Shown here: positions 23,424 to 36,858 of the stretch, piece by piece | Layout of the letters: every line of letters starts with the position of its first letter | How positions within the stretch are numbered: position 1 is the stretch's first letter | Assembly (NCBI RefSeq): GCF_001375655.1 | Contig: NZ_CTEN01000003.1 | Span: forward strand, 434,001-498,000 | DNA length: 64,000 bases | Source: Streptococcus varani | GTDB taxonomy: Bacteria > Bacillota > Bacilli > Lactobacillales > Streptococcaceae | Direction: 5' to 3' | The notes under the pieces: model-generated | Database searches by the model: none | What the model was told of the DNA's origin: nothing | The model's input: the letters and a program-made list of their open reading frames with translations, nothing else | Translations under genes and position numbers: made by a program

Positions 23424-24035
23424 TTACCTCTCGTAAATAAAAGAGTTGTCAATAGGATCGTAAATCGAGTCTACTTGGAACTCTCCTTGATGATAGCTGA
23501 TTTTGAAGACAGCACAATTGCTAATCCGTTTTTTCAAGACGGGTGGATTCTGAGTCACATTTTTGAAAAACTGACCAATCGCCCCGCCATGACTGACAAA
23601 TAAGAGGGTATCATCCAGAGCAGACTTCTCTATAATCTCAGTAATGGTATCCCGCATGCGGCTATAAACTTGGACATTGGATTCTCCGCCATAGGCCACG
23701 AAATAATCGCGGTAACCCGATCCATCCTCTCGAAAAAGTTTGGGATTCAGGTATTCTTGGTGGGCTTCAAAAGCCCCGAAATCCCACTCCTTAATTCCTT
23801 TAAGACGGATATAATCACTTCGTCCCGTCGCAAACTCTGCTGTATCACAAGCTCGCTCCTGGCTTGAGCAATAGACCTTGTCAAAAGCAATGCCTGAACG
23901 GTCAAAATAGGCCTTGGCCGCCTTGGCTTGTTCGATACCTTCTTGGGTCAAGGGAGAATCACAAGCCCCCTGAATCCGCCCCTGTTCATTAAAACGAGTC
24001 CGGCCATGTCTCATTAAATAAAAAGTTTTTTTCAT
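23424..24035 (-). CDS. histidine phosphatase family protein (paralogue B)
   Basis: 203-residue phosphoglycerate mutase-superfamily phosphatase with LMRHGRTRFN (catalytic His10), CSSQERACDTAEF, and FVSHGGAIGQFF carrying the second His. It is a tandem paralogue of the next gene. It lies 41 nt downstream of the lectin-like protein gene, and the spacing implies co-transcription. The dual copies may handle different phosphorylated products of the neighbouring glycosidases; no substrate residue is diagnostic. Confidence 0.85.
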   Translation of the reverse strand: MKKTFYLMRHGRTRFNEQGRIQGACDSPLTQEGIEQAKAAKAYFDRSGIAFDKVYCSSQERACDTAEFATGRSDYIRLKGIKEWDFGAFEAHQEYLNPKLFREDGSGYRDYFVAYGGESNVQVYSRMRDTITEIIEKSALDDTLLFVSHGGAIGQFFKNVTQNPPVLKKRISNCAVFKISYHQGEFQVDSIYDPIDNSFIYER

Positions 24036-24076
24036 CTTTTACCTTCCTAAACGTTTAAAATACTTTAATATAGCTT

Positions 24077-24682
24077 TTAATCATCTAGAGTCACTTGAAG
24101 ATTCCTATAGTAAGCTCTGGTTCCAATATCAACAAAGAAGCCAACTTGCCCACGAGCATCTTTTCCAAGTTTCATTTGAGCAACATGTAAGATATGCTTA
24201 TCATTGATGTAAAAATCAGCCTCCTGATCCTTAACAACAGCTTTTATCCTAGTCCATTCTGCTAGACCAATATCTGCTTGACCTTCAAATTCTGTGATCC
24301 CTCTTTCCCTAAAATAGTCGAAGGTATAGTTGGGATAAGAAAAATATTGAATCGCTCGATTGCTACGAACTGGGTCATCTATGCGACCATTCGTCGGCCG
24401 AATATAGAAAGACTCGAAAGCAGAATCATCTTCTTTTATTCGATAGGCAATACCGATAAAACCCCTGGCATAATCAGGAGCATCATCTAGCAACTGGCTG
24501 TAAACATCAACCTCGATTGTGCCATTATGAAAGGAAAGTTCCTTTAATTTGGCATAGGTATTTTCATCAGGCTGGTCAATCTTATCAACCTTGATAACTT
24601 CTAGCACTTCCTGACCATCAAAAACTAGATTTCTGATACTGGTATGAAGGGCTTCAAATTCATTTTCTTTTATAGAAACCAT
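24077..24682 (-). CDS. concanavalin A-like lectin/glucanase-fold protein
   Basis: Cytoplasmic-looking protein of about 201 residues, with no signal peptide. Its beta-rich sequence (GTIEVDVYSQLLDD, RGFIGIAYRI, FYIRPTNGR, DFYINDKHILHV, VGFFVDIGTRAYYRNLQV) resembles the LamG/DUF1080 jelly-roll fold found in sugar-binding or glycoside-processing proteins. The ATG at 24682 directly follows a GGTAGGAAAG ribosome site; a GTG at 24706 is less likely. It is grouped with the histidine phosphatases and glycosidases. Enzymatic activity is uncertain. Confidence 0.65.
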   Translation of the reverse strand: MVSIKENEFEALHTSIRNLVFDGQEVLEVIKVDKIDQPDENTYAKLKELSFHNGTIEVDVYSQLLDDAPDYARGFIGIAYRIKEDDSAFESFYIRPTNGRIDDPVRSNRAIQYFSYPNYTFDYFRERGITEFEGQADIGLAEWTRIKAVVKDQEADFYINDKHILHVAQMKLGKDARGQVGFFVDIGTRAYYRNLQVTLDD

Positions 24683-24786
24683 CTTTCCTACCCTTTCTGT
24701 TTTCACGAAAACAGAGTAAGAGAAGAACTTTTTGCCATTTTTCCTTACTCATCCTTATAACTTATGAAATATTTGGATTCGGATAC

Positions 24787-26352
<1,566 letters not shown>

Positions 26353-26448
26353 TTATGTAAGCCTTTTCTTGTCTTATATCATGAAATTCTGATACTATAG
26401 TCGGTTCAAGCCGTTCTGAATCTTCTTCTTTTTCTAAAAGAAAAGCCA

Positions 26449-26466
26449 GCCCAAAGCTGACAAATC
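26449..26466 (-). terminator. probable terminator after the AEC permease gene
   Basis: Short stem CAGC / GCTG around CCCAAA, followed on the minus strand by GGCTTTTCTTTT, 9 nt past the permease stop. The stem is short, so this is tentative. Confidence 0.4.
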
Positions 26467-26474
26467 AAGAGACA

Positions 26475-27404
26475 TTATACAAAGATAAGAACTAAAACAG
26501 TATAGACGACAATAGTTATCAACATGTAAAGCGAAATGAAGGTAGCCGAATAAGTTTGATCCTTCTCATCTGTAAAGGAATCTTGAATCAACAGTGGCAT
26601 AGCGAACCCTGTCGGGCACATGAAGTAGAGCAAAACTGCAATCATGAAGAACTTATCTGCCATAAAGTTGGGAAAGAGGATAAAAAAACCGGCTATAACT
26701 AAAAGATAGTAGAAAACTCTTAGGATCATCAAAGAAATCATGGATTTGAGGGTATGGAAATCAACAGTGAAATCATAACCCAAAACAAAAAGAATCATGC
26801 CCAAAATGGGTCCTGTTGCTTTTTCCATTATACCACTATATAAGAGAGAGAATGCTGACTCAATTATCCAGGCATGGAGACCAGAAAAATTGAAAAACAA
26901 TCCTAGTGCAATAGCTATGACAAAAGGATGAGAGACAACCTCCTTGGCTAAGTCAAACTTAGTTTTTTCATGTCCAGAAGAGCTAGCCACCATAATCGGA
27001 ATAATCAGAAAAGCAATGATGGAACCTGCTAGGTCAAAAATGACCGTGTTACTTGACTGGCCCACAATCGATAGATAGAGAGGTAGGGCTACTGCACCAC
27101 CCTCAACAGTTGTTAAGAGATAAGGTGAAAAGTGAGCCTGTTTCTTACCCGTCAAGAAAGACAGTTTCCTTGCGACAATTATCGCTAGAAAGAAAGCTAC
27201 CGTTACATAAGCAATAATCCCAACTGTTTCTAGCCGGAGCTGAGCGGAACCCAAAAGGTTAAATATAAGAATGGGGAAAAGAACAGAAAAAACAATAGTA
27301 TTGGCGCCAGATTTTTGCTCTGGACTAATCCAAGCTTTCACTCTGGATAAAAAACCCAGTCCTAACATAAAAAATACTGGTACTAACGTATTCAGTGCTG
27401 CCAT
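26475..27404 (-). CDS. AEC family transporter
   Basis: Integral membrane protein of 309 residues with about 10 hydrophobic helices and the AEC (auxin efflux carrier) architecture of two five-helix repeats. Examples are the N-terminal VPVFFMLGLGFLSR and the central loop after IPIMVASSSGHEK. Bacterial members export or import small organic acids such as malate; the substrate here is unknown. It lies between two glycosidase genes on the same strand, but upstream sequence with its own repeated motif suggests separate regulation. Confidence 0.8.
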   Translation of the reverse strand: MAALNTLVPVFFMLGLGFLSRVKAWISPEQKSGANTIVFSVLFPILIFNLLGSAQLRLETVGIIAYVTVAFFLAIIVARKLSFLTGKKQAHFSPYLLTTVEGGAVALPLYLSIVGQSSNTVIFDLAGSIIAFLIIPIMVASSSGHEKTKFDLAKEVVSHPFVIAIALGLFFNFSGLHAWIIESAFSLLYSGIMEKATGPILGMILFVLGYDFTVDFHTLKSMISLMILRVFYYLLVIAGFFILFPNFMADKFFMIAVLLYFMCPTGFAMPLLIQDSFTDEKDQTYSATFISLYMLITIVVYTVLVLIFV

Positions 27405-27460
27405 TTGCTACCTCTATTTCTGTCATAATTGTTTCTATTTTAACATGACAGCATCAAAAG

Positions 27461-27523
27461 AACTGGTGCTTTCTGACGGAAAACTGATACTTTCCTCTTT
27501 TCTATTAGAGAGCTGACGCTTTC
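27461..27523 (-). promoter_or_regulatory. three direct repeats upstream of the AEC permease gene
   Basis: On the minus strand, GAAAGCACCAGTT (27461-27473), GAAAGTATCAGTT (27482-27494) and GAAAGCGTCAGCT (27511-27523) fit GAAAGYRYCAGYT, spaced 21 and 29 bp apart. The copy nearest the gene falls where the -35 would be for a TAAAAT -10, a layout typical of activator-dependent promoters. Confidence 0.45.
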
Positions 27524-27539
27524 CCAATGCAAAAAGAAA

Positions 27540-27565
27540 AACTGCAAAGTAATCTACTTGCAGTT
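27540..27565 (-). terminator. terminator after the first HAD phosphatase gene
   Basis: Perfect 8-bp stem AACTGCAA / TTGCAGTT followed on the minus strand by TTTCTTTTTG, 37 nt beyond the stop. Confidence 0.7.
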
Positions 27566-27601
27566 CAATCTATCCTCTACATTCTATATTGAAACATTCC
27601 C

Positions 27602-28432
27602 TCACATTTTCAGTAGGAGCTCCTCAATAATTTCCATAACAGCATTGTCCTTATGATGTCCAATCTCATGCTGGGCGGCTGCTTTAACCGCTTCAGGAGC
27701 ATTGTCCACAGCATAGGAATGCGGAGTCATTTGCAACATTTCGATATCGTTGCCTCCATCACCAAAGGTCATAACCTGATCGGCCTGAATCCCATAGCGC
27801 TCCATGAGCTGTTCGATTCCCCAAGCCTTGTGGATGCCTTTTTGAATGAAATCAACTGCCCCATAGCCACTTCCGACAGCGACTAGGTCGCCTTGAAAGT
27901 TTTGGTTGAAATCTTGAGCAATCGCTTCATGAGCATCAAAAACCATCATAGTTACCTTACTAATAGCTTCCTGCTCAATAATCTGAGAGAAGTCATCAAC
28001 TGGCTTGATATGACTGATAAAAACTTCATATTCCTTTTCTTCAATCATGCCGAAGCCAGGTCGGAAATCAAAGTTACTTTTTTTCAGCCGATATGCTCCA
28101 TTGATGCCAGAAATGACCACTCTGTAGTCTAGTAATTTATCTGAAAAATAAGTCAGTAAGGCTTGGACTTGTAATTTGGGTAAACTATGGTGGATAATGG
28201 TTTGCCCATTTTCTACGATATGAGCGCCATTTTCAGCCACAAAGGTCACATCCTTTTCAAAACCTGCAAACATGCGATTGAGCCGCGTCATGTTATTGCC
28301 AGATGCTGCTACAAAGTGAATTTCTTGCTTCTGTAATTCTGTCAATATCTTTTCAAATTGTTCCCGATTATAGTTGCCATTGGCATCCAGAAAGGTTCCA
28401 TCCATATCTGACGCGATTAATTTAATACTCAT
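27602..28432 (-). CDS. Cof-type HAD-IIB sugar phosphatase
   Basis: Haloacid dehalogenase-like hydrolase of about 276 residues. Motif I is ASDMDGTFLD at the N-terminus, motif II region FVAASGNN, and motif IV MTFGDGGNDIEML; the IIB cap sits between them. These enzymes dephosphorylate sugar phosphates, FMN or PLP. The ATG at 28432 gives the usual family N-terminus (MSIKLIASDMDGT); the frame extends further upstream without conservation. It is downstream of the fourth glycosidase gene and may remove phosphate from sugars in the same pathway. Confidence 0.88.
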   Translation of the reverse strand: MSIKLIASDMDGTFLDANGNYNREQFEKILTELQKQEIHFVAASGNNMTRLNRMFAGFEKDVTFVAENGAHIVENGQTIIHHSLPKLQVQALLTYFSDKLLDYRVVISGINGAYRLKKSNFDFRPGFGMIEEKEYEVFISHIKPVDDFSQIIEQEAISKVTMMVFDAHEAIAQDFNQNFQGDLVAVGSGYGAVDFIQKGIHKAWGIEQLMERYGIQADQVMTFGDGGNDIEMLQMTPHSYAVDNAPEAVKAAAQHEIGHHKDNAVMEIIEELLLKM

Positions 28433-28513
28433 CTCTTCTTTCCTCATACAGTCGAAAAAGAATGACCAAATTTGGAGTGAGGTCATTCTTGATAAATTTT
28501 AGCAATCTTTAGT

Positions 28514-30037
<1,524 letters not shown>

Positions 30038-30421
30038 TCAAACGGTTAATTCAATCATGTTGCCCTCAAAAGCCAGCAGACAAGATTCATAGTAGCCATC
30101 TCCTGTCGTTCTGGGACCAGAAAGTAGTTCATAACCGTCTGCTTTCATGCGCTCTGTCAAGAGATCAACTTTTTCTTTGGAACCGAGTGAGAAAGCTAAA
30201 TGGATAAAACCAAGTCGCTCAACTGGCAAATCAGATTGGTCAACGCTAGGCTTGTTCATAATTTCTAATCTGGCCCCATCTTGGAAAGTTAAGAAATAGG
30301 ATGAAAAGCCAGTTTTTGGATTGTGGTAGAGTTGATTGGATCTAGCTGCAAAATATTCTTCAAAAAATGCTTTTGCTCCTTCTAAATCTCTTACATAGAG
30401 AGCTATGTGCTCAATTTTCAT
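30038..30421 (-). CDS. VOC family (glyoxalase-like) protein
   Basis: 127-residue protein of the vicinal oxygen chelate fold with paired beta-alpha-beta-beta-beta modules. MKIEHIALYVRDLEGAKAFFEEYF opens the first module and GFIHLAFSLGSKEKVDLL the second; ESCLLAFEGNMIELTV gives the C-terminal Glu typical of the metal site. Metal ligands would be His in IEHIA, Glu in RLEIMN, His in IHLAF and Glu in MIELT. Specific activity is unknown. It is likely co-transcribed with glycosidase paralogue 4 and divergent from the AraC regulator. Confidence 0.8.
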   Translation of the reverse strand: MKIEHIALYVRDLEGAKAFFEEYFAARSNQLYHNPKTGFSSYFLTFQDGARLEIMNKPSVDQSDLPVERLGFIHLAFSLGSKEKVDLLTERMKADGYELLSGPRTTGDGYYESCLLAFEGNMIELTV

Positions 30422-30500
30422 CAGCAAACCTCGCTTTGTTTGTCTTTTTCATATAAATATAGTATAAATGGATTAGAAGCCCTTTTCTTATCCAATAATA

Positions 30501-30509
30501 TGGTATAAT
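30501..30509 (+). promoter_or_regulatory. extended -10 promoter of the AraC-type regulator
   Basis: TGGTATAAT, a TGn extended -10, 29 nt before the chosen start at 30538. This position also argues against the in-frame ATG at 30508, which lies inside the -10. Confidence 0.65.
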
Positions 30510-30537
30510 GATACTATCATCTGATAAAGAGGTTCTT

Positions 30538-31461
30538 ATGAAACAACATTTAACAGACCAGTTTTTCCAGCATCAGATTGATTACGACAATCACCTCTTG
30601 CCTTTTAAGTATTACCACACCCATGTTCGTAATGGTATCCCTGATGTTCTCTTCCACTGGCACAACGAATTTGAAATTAATTATGTCTATGAGGGTTCTG
30701 CTCGATACCATATCGATTACAACTATTTCGATAGTCAGGCCGGTGATATTATCTTGGTTCGTCCAAACGCCATGCATTCTATCCATCCCATTGATGATGT
30801 AGAGCACGTGACTGATAGCTTGGTTTATCATTTAGACATGTTGGGAGCTTCAAACTTAGATCAAACCTCTATGCTTTACCTTCAGCCCCTACAAAATGAT
30901 ATTTTAAAAACAGTTCCTCGGATTCAGCCTCACGAGGAAGGCTATGAAAAAATCAAAACAGCTATCTTTGCCATCTTTGACACTATTCGTAAGCAAGAGT
31001 CTTATTATGAACTCCTACTCAAAAGTCGACTCCTTGATTTGCTCTATCTTCTTTATCAATATGGCTACATCGTCAAGAAAAATACCGATGATCTTTATCG
31101 AAAAAATGAGAAATTAAGAGGTCTAATCGATCATATTCATCAGCATTACCAGGAGAACTTGACCATTGAAGACATGGCTGATTATATGGGCTATAGCAAG
31201 ACCCATTTTATGTCGGTTTTTAAACAACAAACCGGCACATCTTGTATGGAATTTGTCATCCAAGTTCGCCTCAGAGAAGCTTGCAGTCTCTTGACCTCTA
31301 GTCTCAAATCAGTCTTAGAAATTTCCAATCATGTCGGTTTTAACAACCTATCCAACTTTAATCGGCAATTCAAACGCTATTACCACATGACTCCCAGCCG
31401 TTACCGCAAGCAATTCCGCAAAGAACAAAGTTACCTAGGTGCCAGACCACTAAAACTATAA
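30538..31461 (+). CDS. AraC family transcriptional regulator with cupin domain
   Basis: 307-residue regulator. The N-terminal cupin sugar-sensing domain (about 20-160) contains HWHNEFEINYV and GDIILVRPNAMHSI, and the C-terminal AraC DNA-binding domain (about 200-300) has LTIEDMADYMGYSKTHFMSVFKQQTG and a second helix-turn-helix ISNHVGFNNLSNFNRQFKRY. This form usually activates carbohydrate genes. The start at 30538 follows AAAGAGG. It is divergent from the VOC/glycosidase pair and followed by a monooxygenase-like gene 21 nt downstream. Confidence 0.9.
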   Translation: MKQHLTDQFFQHQIDYDNHLLPFKYYHTHVRNGIPDVLFHWHNEFEINYVYEGSARYHIDYNYFDSQAGDIILVRPNAMHSIHPIDDVEHVTDSLVYHLDMLGASNLDQTSMLYLQPLQNDILKTVPRIQPHEEGYEKIKTAIFAIFDTIRKQESYYELLLKSRLLDLLYLLYQYGYIVKKNTDDLYRKNEKLRGLIDHIHQHYQENLTIEDMADYMGYSKTHFMSVFKQQTGTSCMEFVIQVRLREACSLLTSSLKSVLEISNHVGFNNLSNFNRQFKRYYHMTPSRYRKQFRKEQSYLGARPLKL

Positions 31462-31482
31462 TACTAGCAAAGGAGAAATCAC

Positions 31483-31815
31483 ATGCCCATTACTATGCAC
31501 CTCTACTATAGTGGAAAAAATGGTGCTGCTAAACTCTTCGCTCAAGAAATGGAGGAGAGAGGCATTGCCAGTAAGACTCGTCAGCAAGCTGGAAATCTAG
31601 CTTACGACTACTACCAATCCTTGGCAGATCTTGAAACCATCCTCCTAGTTGATACTTGGCAGAATCAAGAAGCTCTAGATATCCACCATGCCTCACCCAT
31701 GATGCAAGAAATCTTAGAACTGAGGGAGAAATATCGCTTAAGCGTCCGAGCGGAACGCTACCTATCAGACCAAGAAGGAATCCCTGAGAGCGACCAGAAA
31801 TACCATAACCAATAA
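31483..31815 (+). CDS. antibiotic biosynthesis monooxygenase (ABM) domain protein
   Basis: 110-residue ferredoxin-like dimeric alpha-beta barrel protein, similar to YgiN-type quinol monooxygenases. It has the fold signature in ITMHLYYSGKNGAAKLFAQEME and TILLVDTWQNQEALDIHHASPMM. The ribosome site AAAGGAGAAATC precedes the ATG. It is probably co-transcribed with the AraC regulator and ended by a strong hairpin. The substrate is unknown. Confidence 0.75.
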   Translation: MPITMHLYYSGKNGAAKLFAQEMEERGIASKTRQQAGNLAYDYYQSLADLETILLVDTWQNQEALDIHHASPMMQEILELREKYRLSVRAERYLSDQEGIPESDQKYHNQ

Positions 31816-31820
31816 GAGCG

Positions 31821-31850
31821 AAAGAGTTAGGCGAAAAAGCCTGACTCTTT
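31821..31850 (+). terminator. terminator after the ABM gene
   Basis: 12-bp stem AAAGAGTTAGGC / GCCTGACTCTTT (one wobble) with a GAAAAA loop, followed by TTTTTGC. The minus strand also has a T-rich end, so it may serve the convergent esterase gene as well. Confidence 0.85.
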
Positions 31851-31877
31851 TTGCTAAGTGATTTATTTAAGATTTAT

Positions 31878-33563
31878 TTACTCTGCATATTTCTCATCAA
31901 TAACTGAACTGAACCAGCGACCATTGAGGACGGTTTTGTTGAGTTCATCTTTGGTTTCTTTTGAAAGAGTTCCGTCAATTTCCATTTGGTTTAAGATATC
32001 CTTTGCCTCTTGCTTATCACTTGTCATATGGATTTTAGCAACTTTAGTATCCGCATTCATGCTTAAAACATCTTGACCATCCGTAGTATAAGCCTTCCAT
32101 TCTGGCAATGAATCCGCATTTGGATCACCATTCGCAACAAAAGATTTTAGATAAGCTTTAAAGTCAGCACTAAGAGCTCTGGCCCCTTCTGACTCAAAAT
32201 CTTCTCCGATAAAGGTCGCATAGTTGGATGGTTTTTGCAAGAGAGGTTCAAAAATTCCGTGGAAAGCCCCTAATAAGGCAGCTGTTTTTGGTGTAACGCT
32301 AGCATCATCACCAAAAGAAATCTGGCTGATATAGATTGGAGATTTATAAAGGCCATCCATGAGACGGGCACTTTCCATGGTATTGGCCAATCGATAGAGC
32401 TCGCTACCATTTTTTTCCACATAATTAAATTCTTTGAGTTTCGTAATATCTGTATACAGGCTGCCATCACCAACTGATGCTGCAAACCGTTTATCAAAGG
32501 CTGAGAAGAGGGAAAATTCATTGGTTCCTGTAATCAAAAGAAGCGGAACATCATTGTATTCTTTAGTATCAAAACCTTCTTTAGGAATGACAACTCCATC
32601 TTTATAGAAATGAGGGAAGACTGATATACGGATGCCGGCATTACCCATGAGAGGAGCTAGCCGATCTGCTGAAAGGTTATAGAGATAATCCTCAACTTCT
32701 TTGTAGCTGGTTAGCAACCATGCTTTTGCCTCTTCTTCATTAGCTTTTTTACCATCTTCCACGACCAATGGTGCCAATGTTTTAGCAAATATGCTTTGAC
32801 TATCAGCTTCATCTGCCAGAGTCATTCCGCCACTAAAAGAAATGGCCTTGTGGTATTTGCCTTCAAAAAGAGGAGAGATTAGAGTTGCCATGACATCACG
32901 ACCACCAGCAGAGAAGCCCGTCAAAGTGACATTGTTCTTATCTCCACCAAAAACTTCTATATTGTCTTGCACCCAGTCAAGAGCTGCCGCCACATCCAAA
33001 AGGCTGTAGTTCCCCGAATTTTCCAGATCTGTACCAGTCTTTAAAGCAGATAGAGGATTGAACCCAAGTGCTCCAAGTCGATAATTGATGGATACATAGA
33101 CAGCATTGATATCCTTGACAAAAGTATTTCCTTTGATTTCTTGAGCATGACCTGTCTGATTGTTTCCACCATGCAAGAAAACCACTACCGGCAATCCTGC
33201 TTCGCTTGTATCTGGACGGACCACATCCAAATTAAGTGCATCTTCTGAACCAACTACTTCACCATTTGAGAACTGAAGAAATTTTTCACCCGCTTTAGTT
33301 GCATCAAGAACTTCCTTCCAATCCTTGACCGCTTGCGGCTCTTTCCATCTCAATTCACCGACTGGGGCTGCAGCATACGGTATACCTAGCCATTCCAAAA
33401 CATCGTTTTCTTTATCTAGGTTTCCCTTGATTTTTCCACTTGTGATAGTCTGATTTACATCCTTCTTAAAGGTTTCCGATTCCTCCTTAGGTTTTGTTTG
33501 GCCACAAGCAGTTAATAGCAGGAGCATGAATATGCCAACCCATTTAATCAGTTTCTTTTCCAT
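31878..33563 (-). CDS. lipoprotein carboxylesterase (type B family)
   Basis: Surface-anchored alpha/beta hydrolase of 561 residues. A lipoprotein signal peptide ends in LLLTACGQ with Cys20 as the lipidated residue. The core has the type B entry GKIKGNLDKENDVLEWLGIPYAAAP, the oxyanion motif VVVFLHGGN, nucleophile Ser218 in LTGFSAGG, and a likely catalytic His in LLGAFHGIFEPLL. The start at 33563 follows AAAGGATTCG. It could remove acyl groups from host or plant glycans, which would fit the surrounding sugar genes; that role is inference. Confidence 0.85.
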   Translation of the reverse strand: MEKKLIKWVGIFMLLLLTACGQTKPKEESETFKKDVNQTITSGKIKGNLDKENDVLEWLGIPYAAAPVGELRWKEPQAVKDWKEVLDATKAGEKFLQFSNGEVVGSEDALNLDVVRPDTSEAGLPVVVFLHGGNNQTGHAQEIKGNTFVKDINAVYVSINYRLGALGFNPLSALKTGTDLENSGNYSLLDVAAALDWVQDNIEVFGGDKNNVTLTGFSAGGRDVMATLISPLFEGKYHKAISFSGGMTLADEADSQSIFAKTLAPLVVEDGKKANEEEAKAWLLTSYKEVEDYLYNLSADRLAPLMGNAGIRISVFPHFYKDGVVIPKEGFDTKEYNDVPLLLITGTNEFSLFSAFDKRFAASVGDGSLYTDITKLKEFNYVEKNGSELYRLANTMESARLMDGLYKSPIYISQISFGDDASVTPKTAALLGAFHGIFEPLLQKPSNYATFIGEDFESEGARALSADFKAYLKSFVANGDPNADSLPEWKAYTTDGQDVLSMNADTKVAKIHMTSDKQEAKDILNQMEIDGTLSKETKDELNKTVLNGRWFSSVIDEKYAE

Positions 33564-33650
33564 TCTTTCGAATCCTTTCATCCATAAACAAAGAGAATAC
33601 TAACAACTGACGATCCAAACCTCCTTTCTTCTTTACAGAATACAAAGAAA

Positions 33651-33675
33651 GGGACTAGGGAACATCCCCTAGCCC
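33651..33675 (-). terminator. terminator after the beta-glucoside PTS gene
   Basis: Stem GGG-A-CTAGGG / CCCTAG-CCC with one bulged base and a short loop, followed on the minus strand by TTTCTTTG. Confidence 0.7.
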
Positions 33676-33708
33676 CTGATTAGTGACTTATCTATTATAG
33701 AGTAGCGC

Positions 33709-35631
<1,923 letters not shown>

Positions 35632-35703
35632 CTAAATAGTATTATTTGTATCAAATTAGGTTGATCAAGTCTAATTTGAAATTATTAGAAAAGTATTTTT
35701 CCT

Positions 35704-35810
35704 GAAAAAAGAGAAAAACCTAAACAAATACCAAATAAGGGGAACACATCATAATGGGTTCTGCTTACTTCGTATCTATTTAGGTTTTGCCTGCTAACCA
35801 GTAACAATCC
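35704..35810 (-). promoter_or_regulatory. RAT antiterminator site and overlapping terminator before the PTS gene
   Basis: On the minus strand GGATTGTTACTGGTTAGCAG (35810-35791) plus GCAAAACCTAAAT forms a LicT/BglG-type RAT. Its 3' end, CCTAAATA, also pairs with TATTTGTTTAGG (35719-35730 region), followed by TTTTTCTCTTTTTT, as an alternative terminator. Binding of the active regulator would favour read-through into the PTS gene. Confidence 0.9.
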
Positions 35811-35822
35811 TTTTGCACTTTC

Positions 35823-35851
35823 ATACTAACATAAAAAAACGCTCTTTGCAA
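35823..35851 (-). promoter_or_regulatory. second promoter, driving the PTS gene
   Basis: Minus strand TTGCAA (35846-35851), 17 bp, TAGTAT (35823-35828). The transcript would start just before the RAT. The -35 lies within ACGCTTGCAAA, which is also part of a CcpA-like half site and of the licT terminator. Confidence 0.55.
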
Positions 35852-35859
35852 GCGTTTTT
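35835..35859 (-). terminator. terminator after the licT-type gene
   Basis: Perfect 9-bp stem AAAAACGCT / AGCGTTTTT with a 7-nt loop, 8 nt past the regulator stop; T tract on both strands. It overlaps the -35 of the following promoter. Confidence 0.75.
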
Positions 35860-35867
35860 ATAATTTT

Positions 35868-36704
35868 TTAATGACCTTTTAATCTTTGTATATGAATGGT
35901 TAGATAAACTTGCTCATCCAGACTCATCTCAAATTCGTAGGCTGCCCTTACATAGGCACGAATTTTTTGCGTACAAGCATAGGCTTGGGGGTAATTTTTT
36001 TGAACTTGTTCAAAGAGAAATGCATCATTAACTCCCTGAACCAAACCTGATACCACACGCTGAGCAAAATATTGTACGTGGGTCACAAAGCGATGATAGC
36101 TAATGTCATTGTCATCAAAATCATGTCCAAAATGCAGTCGGACAATATCTATAATTTGCGTCACAATCTTAGAAATGGTATAGGTATCTTGACCCAACAT
36201 ACCATTTTTCTGAGCGTTAACAAAATGAAGAGCAATTGAAGAAGCTTCAGCCATATCCAATTTTTGTCCCAATTTTTCCTCAACCAGGCTTAGCATCTCA
36301 ACACCCAGTTGATATTCTTTAGGATAAAACTTACGAATCTCCCAAGAAAGAGGGTTTTGTAAAGGTAATCCAAGGCGATTTCTCTCCAGAGTATAGTGTA
36401 AATGATCCCCAATAGCCAGATACAGAGAGAGTTCAAATGTGGACTCTAGTACTTCTTCAGCTCGGCGAATCAGCTGATTGACAAGGATCAACTCCTCCTG
36501 AGAGACTGTTTTTAGGATTTCATGAACATCTGTCGACTGAAGATTATTTTGCAAGACAAATGTTTTTTCAATCTGTTCAGGATTCAGGCTATCACCATTC
36601 TTTTTTTGAAAGCCTAGACCCCTGCCCATAACAATCATCTCCTTGCCATCAGCATCATAAGCCTGAACGACATTGTTATTATAAACTCTATCGATTTTTA
36701 ACAT
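35868..36704 (-). CDS. licT: BglG/LicT family transcription antiterminator
   Basis: RNA-binding antiterminator of 278 residues. An N-terminal co-antiterminator domain (about 1-55, NNNVVQAYDADGKEMIVMGRGLGF) binds the RAT hairpin. Two PTS regulation domains follow: PRD1 (about 60-165, His101 in AIGDHLHYTLER and His160 in SIALHFVNAQ) and PRD2 (about 170-278, YHRFVTHVQYFAQRV). Phosphorylation by the PTS at these histidines controls dimerisation. The gene has its own RAT upstream, so it is autoregulated, and a second RAT lies before the PTS gene. Confidence 0.93.
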   Translation of the reverse strand: MLKIDRVYNNNVVQAYDADGKEMIVMGRGLGFQKKNGDSLNPEQIEKTFVLQNNLQSTDVHEILKTVSQEELILVNQLIRRAEEVLESTFELSLYLAIGDHLHYTLERNRLGLPLQNPLSWEIRKFYPKEYQLGVEMLSLVEEKLGQKLDMAEASSIALHFVNAQKNGMLGQDTYTISKIVTQIIDIVRLHFGHDFDDNDISYHRFVTHVQYFAQRVVSGLVQGVNDAFLFEQVQKNYPQAYACTQKIRAYVRAAYEFEMSLDEQVYLTIHIQRLKGH

Positions 36705-36734
36705 TTCAAACCTCGTTACTTTTTATAAAAAAAT

Positions 36735-36818
36735 AACCTAAACACATAGCAACAGCATGCCAAAAAAGCCACTCATGTTCCTATCTGTTTAGGTTTTGCC
36801 TGTTACCAGTAACAATCC
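36735..36818 (-). promoter_or_regulatory. RAT antiterminator site and overlapping terminator before licT
   Basis: Minus strand GGATTGTTACTGGTAACAGG (36818-36799) followed by CAAAACCTAAAC. CCTAAACAGATAG can instead pair with CTATGTGTTTAGG (near 36737-36750), followed by TTATTTTTTT, as the terminator. Confidence 0.9.
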
Positions 36819-36829
36819 TCTTTCTGACT

Positions 36830-36858
36830 ATATTAACAAATTCTCTTTTCTTTTGCAA
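36830..36858 (-). promoter_or_regulatory. promoter of licT with cre-like sequence
   Basis: Minus strand TTGCAA (36853-36858), 17 bp, TAATAT (36830-36835). The -35 is embedded in AAACGCTTGCAAA, which resembles a CcpA cre half site (about three mismatches to the consensus) and matches the second promoter of this locus. Confidence 0.6.
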
